DNA from: Candidatus Binatia bacterium
Lineage (GTDB): Bacteria; Desulfobacterota; Binatia; UBA12015
Length of the DNA: 64,000 nt
Direction of reading: 5' to 3'
Assembly (NCBI GenBank): GCA_029243485.1
Contig: JAQWRY010000088.1
Coordinates: forward strand, 235,212 to 299,211
The notes beneath the pieces are model-generated. The model was not told the DNA's origin, did no database searches, and worked only from the letters and a program-made list of their open reading frames with translations. Positions 61,165-64,000 of this stretch are shown in pieces. Position 1 is the first letter of the stretch; each line of letters starts with the position of its first letter. Made by a program: the position numbers and the translations under genes.

Positions 61165-63225
61165 TCAGCCGAAGGACTGGGCGATTCGCACGCCGCCGTA
61201 CACGTTGAAACTCGGCGCGGGCTCGTAGTAGCGCCCGCCGAACGCGTTTAGCCGCACCGTGCCGTCGTAGCGGGCGTTCGTCAGGTTCTGGAGCCCGACG
61301 AAGGGTTGCACGTCCCAGTCGCCGACCGTCGTGTCCCAGCCGAAGCGCACGTTCAAGAGTCCGTAGCCGGGCGTCGTGGCGGTGTTGGCATCGTCGACGA
61401 AGTAGCCGCCGACGAGGTAGGCCTCGAGCGCGGCGTGAAGGCCGCTGTCGTGGCCGTAGGCGAGCTCCTGGTAGACGAACCAGGGAGGGATGCCGGGCTC
61501 CCGGTTGCCGGCGAAGTCGCCGTCGTCGGTAGTGTAGTTGATGTACTTCGCGCGCATCGCGGTTCCGGATCCCGTCCAGACGAGGCCCTGCAGAAGCTCG
61601 CTGCGCCAGTCCACCTCGACGCCGTAGCGACGCGAACGGCCGGCGTTCCGGAACGCGACCCGGCCTGCCGGGGTCTCGAAGGGAATCAGCTCGTCGTCGA
61701 TGTCGATCCGGTAGAGCGCGACGCCCATGTCGAGATGCGGTGGCCCGAATCGCAGCCCGAGCTCGTAGCTGCGGGCGGTCTGCGGTTGGATGTTGGGGTT
61801 GAAGCCCGGTCCGTCCGGATTCACGAGCTCGGTCGTCGTCGGCACCTGAAAGGCCGTCGAGACGTTTCCGAAGAGGCTCAGGGCCTCGGTTGGCGTGAAC
61901 ACGACCCCGCCGCTCGGGCTCCAGGCATCGAGTGTGCGGGAACCCGAGGCGTCGCTGTCCGGTGGCGTCTTCACGTCCACCGAGTAGTGGACGGTGTCGT
62001 ATCGGACTCCGCCACTGACCTCGACGTCGGCTGTGAGCGAGACGGCCTCACGGAGATAGATCCCGGCGCCGGTGACCTCTTCGATCTGGTCGAGGCCGAG
62101 GGTGCCTTTTTGACCCTCTTCGTTGGCGAAGCGCTGTCGGTCGTCTCGCTGGTACTGGATGTCGGTGCCCACGGTGAGCGTCTGGTCCCAGCCGAGAACG
62201 GGGCGGTCGTAGGAGTATCGCAGGCCGCCGCCGGGGCTGATGCGGTCGAACTGGACGATGCCGTCGCCCTGGGCCGGTACGATGGGCAGCTTGGTGAAGA
62301 AGTCGCGGTACAGCGTGTACGCGTAAGCGTCGAGGCTGCCGGACTCGAGGTCGCGGTCGAGCACGGCGCCGAGGCGAATCTGGTCCACGGACTCGCCGGC
62401 GTCGAGAAGCACGTTCCGGTCGCGCGCCTGGCGGGGGTCTTGGTTGGCTTGTTCTCCGGTGAGGCCACCGGGATCGTCCGCCTTGGGCGCGTGTGCGCCG
62501 TCGAGGAGGACCTTCAGTTCCGTCTTCTCGTCGAGATCCCAGACGAGCCGGCCGATGAAGGCGGCGCTGCGTGCCCCGCTGTGATCCCGGTAGCCGTCGG
62601 TCTGGAGGTACGAAGCGGTCCCGATCCCGCCGAGGTTCCCGCGCTGTGCGCCGAATTGGCCGACGATCTTCGCCATCCCGTAAGACCCCCCAGTCGCGCT
62701 CAGGTTCACGCCGGGCTCCTCGGGCGGATCGTCCGTGATGACGTGAAGGACGCCACCCGCCGCGTTGCCGTACAGGGAAGCACCTGCGCCGCGCAGGACC
62801 TCGACCCGTTGGATTGTGGCGAGCTCGATCGTGTCGACCTGGGATTGGCCGTCGGGCAGCGTCTCGGGCAAGCCGTCGACCAGAACCTTCACCTCACGGA
62901 TGCCGAACGCGGCGCGCGTCCCGAAGCCGCGTATCTGGACGCGGAAGTCCTGCGCGTAGTTGCCGCTGTTCTGCACGAAGACGCCCGGGATGCGGCGCAG
63001 CGGTTCTTCGAGCCCGACCGTCGGACGCGCCTTTCGGATGTCGTCTCCCTCGACAACGCTCATCGCCGCCGGGATCCGGTGAAGGGACTTCTTACTGCGC
63101 GTCCCCGTGACCACGATCGTATCTACGTGCTCGTCGGTGGTCGGGGGCGAGGACTCCGCGCCCGACCACAAAGGGGCCGCGGGTAGGAGGATCAGAGTCG
63201 CGAGGAGAAGTCGCAGGACAGGCAC
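61165..63225 (-). CDS. TonB-dependent outer-membrane receptor
   Basis: 686 residues, GTG 63225. Signal peptide (LLLATLILLPAAPLWSGA), TonB box region near DTIVVTGTRS, plug domain (RIPGVFVQNSGNYAQDFRVQ then IRGFGTRAAFGIREVKVLVDG, LRGAGASLYGNAAGGVLHV) and a 22-stranded beta-barrel ending IAQSFG. The plug and barrel resemble siderophore receptors (FecA/catecholate types), so iron complex uptake is likely; ligand uncertain. The tiny upstream gene (63250) probably shares its promoter. Confidence 0.92.
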   Translation of the reverse strand: MPVLRLLLATLILLPAAPLWSGAESSPPTTDEHVDTIVVTGTRSKKSLHRIPAAMSVVEGDDIRKARPTVGLEEPLRRIPGVFVQNSGNYAQDFRVQIRGFGTRAAFGIREVKVLVDGLPETLPDGQSQVDTIELATIQRVEVLRGAGASLYGNAAGGVLHVITDDPPEEPGVNLSATGGSYGMAKIVGQFGAQRGNLGGIGTASYLQTDGYRDHSGARSAAFIGRLVWDLDEKTELKVLLDGAHAPKADDPGGLTGEQANQDPRQARDRNVLLDAGESVDQIRLGAVLDRDLESGSLDAYAYTLYRDFFTKLPIVPAQGDGIVQFDRISPGGGLRYSYDRPVLGWDQTLTVGTDIQYQRDDRQRFANEEGQKGTLGLDQIEEVTGAGIYLREAVSLTADVEVSGGVRYDTVHYSVDVKTPPDSDASGSRTLDAWSPSGGVVFTPTEALSLFGNVSTAFQVPTTTELVNPDGPGFNPNIQPQTARSYELGLRFGPPHLDMGVALYRIDIDDELIPFETPAGRVAFRNAGRSRRYGVEVDWRSELLQGLVWTGSGTAMRAKYINYTTDDGDFAGNREPGIPPWFVYQELAYGHDSGLHAALEAYLVGGYFVDDANTATTPGYGLLNVRFGWDTTVGDWDVQPFVGLQNLTNARYDGTVRLNAFGGRYYEPAPSFNVYGGVRIAQSFG

Positions 63226-63249
63226 GTGGCCACTCGCTCTCGTATCCGG

Positions 63250-63765
63250 TCAGGCCATGGCGTGAATGCAGACGGAGATGAGTGTGCCGACGAGGCCGAT
63301 TAGGCAGAGGCCGGCGCCCGGCATTGCGATCCACCAGAGCTCTTCTTTCGTCTGCTTCGGCTTTCCGCCCGCCGGTGCCTTGAACGCGGCGACCAGCCAG
63401 AAGGACGAGTAGATGAGCGATCCGGCGCCGAACGAGGTGGCGCTGATCTTCTCGAGGAGTCCCGGGGGGCCGAGCAACGCGAGCAGTAGGATGCACGCCA
63501 GCGCCGAGGTTCCGATGGCACCGCCGTGGATGTGGCCGCGAATGGCGTACTTCCAGGCCTTCGAGATGACGGCTTCGAGCTTAGCCGCGTCGCCGCCGTA
63601 GACCGTGTCGAGCACGGCCTTGCCGCTCTCCCGCATGATCGGCTTGAAGCCCGACTCGAGCGCGCCGAACAGCGCACCCAGGACGAACCCGAAAAAGATG
63701 CTCAGCAGGGAGAGGATGATCCCCGGGGCGAGCGGGAGGAGCTGCGTGTCGGCGAAATCGTTCAT
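63250..63765 (-). CDS. Four-helix membrane protein of unknown function
   Basis: 171 residues with four hydrophobic segments (PGIILSLLSIFFGFVLGALF; TSALACILLLALLGPPGLLE; GAGSLIYSSFWLVAAFKAPA; ALCL-IGLVGTLISVC near the end). A striking polar patch inside the second segment, RGHIHGGAIGT, places two His in the membrane and might bind metal or haem. I recognise no family. It is 24 bases upstream of the TonB receptor gene and may help uptake, which is only contextual. Confidence 0.6.
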   Translation of the reverse strand: MNDFADTQLLPLAPGIILSLLSIFFGFVLGALFGALESGFKPIMRESGKAVLDTVYGGDAAKLEAVISKAWKYAIRGHIHGGAIGTSALACILLLALLGPPGLLEKISATSFGAGSLIYSSFWLVAAFKAPAGGKPKQTKEELWWIAMPGAGLCLIGLVGTLISVCIHAMA

Positions 63766-63830
63766 CGAGGCTCCTTCGGAGCGAAAGGAGGTAGCCTATC
63801 GACCGAGGGTCGTTTGGTGCAACTAGCGCA

Positions 63831-64000
63831 CTAGAGTCGGCGCCAGGAGAAGCCGAGCAGTTTCCCGAACTGGAGCGTCGAAATCACCGGCTGGATGCCG
63901 ACCGTCGTTTAGTCGAAGTAGATGCCACCCCGGATCGTACCGATGGCGTTGCCGATGCCCGAATCCCAGCGCGACCAGCAACTCGGCGGGAACGAAGAGG
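63831..64000 (-). pseudogene. C-terminal end of a beta-barrel-like protein interrupted by TAA (partial at window edge)
   Basis: Reading leftward from the edge: WSRWDSGIGNAIGTIRGGIY, FD, TAA (63909-63911), then in the same frame TTVGIQPVISTLQFGKLLGF and SWRRL before TAG (63831-63833). Both segments look like the alternating-residue terminal strands of an outer-membrane protein and run on without shift, so a single stop seems to cut a real C-terminus. The rest of the gene is outside the window, so the annotation is provisional. Confidence 0.4.

Noticed and set aside
61306..63186. Long + strand frame opposite the TonB receptor
   Set aside because: The minus-strand protein has clear receptor domains; the + frame lacks any.
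1..64000. CRISPR arrays, tRNA or rRNA genes, insertion sequences, prophage modules
   Set aside because: No regular spacer-repeat arrays, cloverleaf-like segments, transposase or integrase motifs were found by reading both strands.

Overview
The window is a GC-rich, gene-dense stretch of a Gram-negative bacterial chromosome. Evidence for an outer membrane: a TonB-dependent receptor, several lipoproteins, a PBP1C/alpha-2-macroglobulin pair and a Wzx/Wzy glycan locus. Myxococcus-type Cys-rich repeats, a beta-oxidation flavour (acyl-CoA dehydrogenase, crotonase, TesB) and numerous putative secreted hydrolases suggest a lineage in the former Deltaproteobacteria or a neighbour (Myxococcota, Desulfobacterota, Binatota). 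This placement is inference; there is no rRNA or other phylogenetic marker. No tRNA, CRISPR array, insertion sequence or prophage was recognised.

Region 1 (1-17.3 kb) is a surface-glycan locus. One rightward O-antigen-ligase-like TPR protein faces a long leftward operon: CapD/FlaA1-type nucleotide-sugar dehydratase, SAM methyltransferase (apparent CTG start), DegT aminotransferase, two-subunit TPP-dependent E1 enzyme, PglC-like phosphoglycosyl transferase, Wzx-like flippase, SGNH hydrolase, GT4, a minimal pyruvate-kinase-like protein, a CDP-alcohol phosphotransferase homologue, a second GT4 and a Wzy-like polymerase. Most junctions are ATGA/GTGA overlaps. The E1, pyruvate-kinase-like and CDP-alcohol-transferase-like genes are the unusual part, because both of the latter lack key family residues.

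Region 2 (17.3-35.5 kb) is mixed: a subtilisin-like protease with Cys-rich repeats split by an in-frame stop, an M20 peptidase, two tandem small XRE regulators, an acyl-CoA dehydrogenase, a Cys-cluster protein with an N6-methylase-like protein and an MFS transporter, a PAS/GAF histidine kinase, pyrophosphatase, two adjoining broken genes (response regulator and GFA-family protein), a CbpA/CbpM chaperone pair, and an RdgC-like two-gene set.

Region 3 (35.1-64 kb) holds a UbiB-like kinase and MFS transporter divergent from TesB, an amino-acid-type binding protein, DUF547 and thioredoxin-fold (SPATA20) lipoproteins, two sulfatase-fold lipoproteins, pbpC with a giant alpha-2-macroglobulin, an AmpG-like permease, a glucose/sorbosone-dehydrogenase-like protein fused to cytochrome c, a crotonase with pterin dehydratase, a receiver-GGDEF-EAL protein, a TonB receptor, and the tail of another broken gene at the right edge.

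Four conserved reading frames are each interrupted by a single in-frame stop (at 18795, 30929, 31573 and 63909). They may be real pseudogenes, recoding sites or sequence errors. This is the most testable oddity outside the glycan locus.
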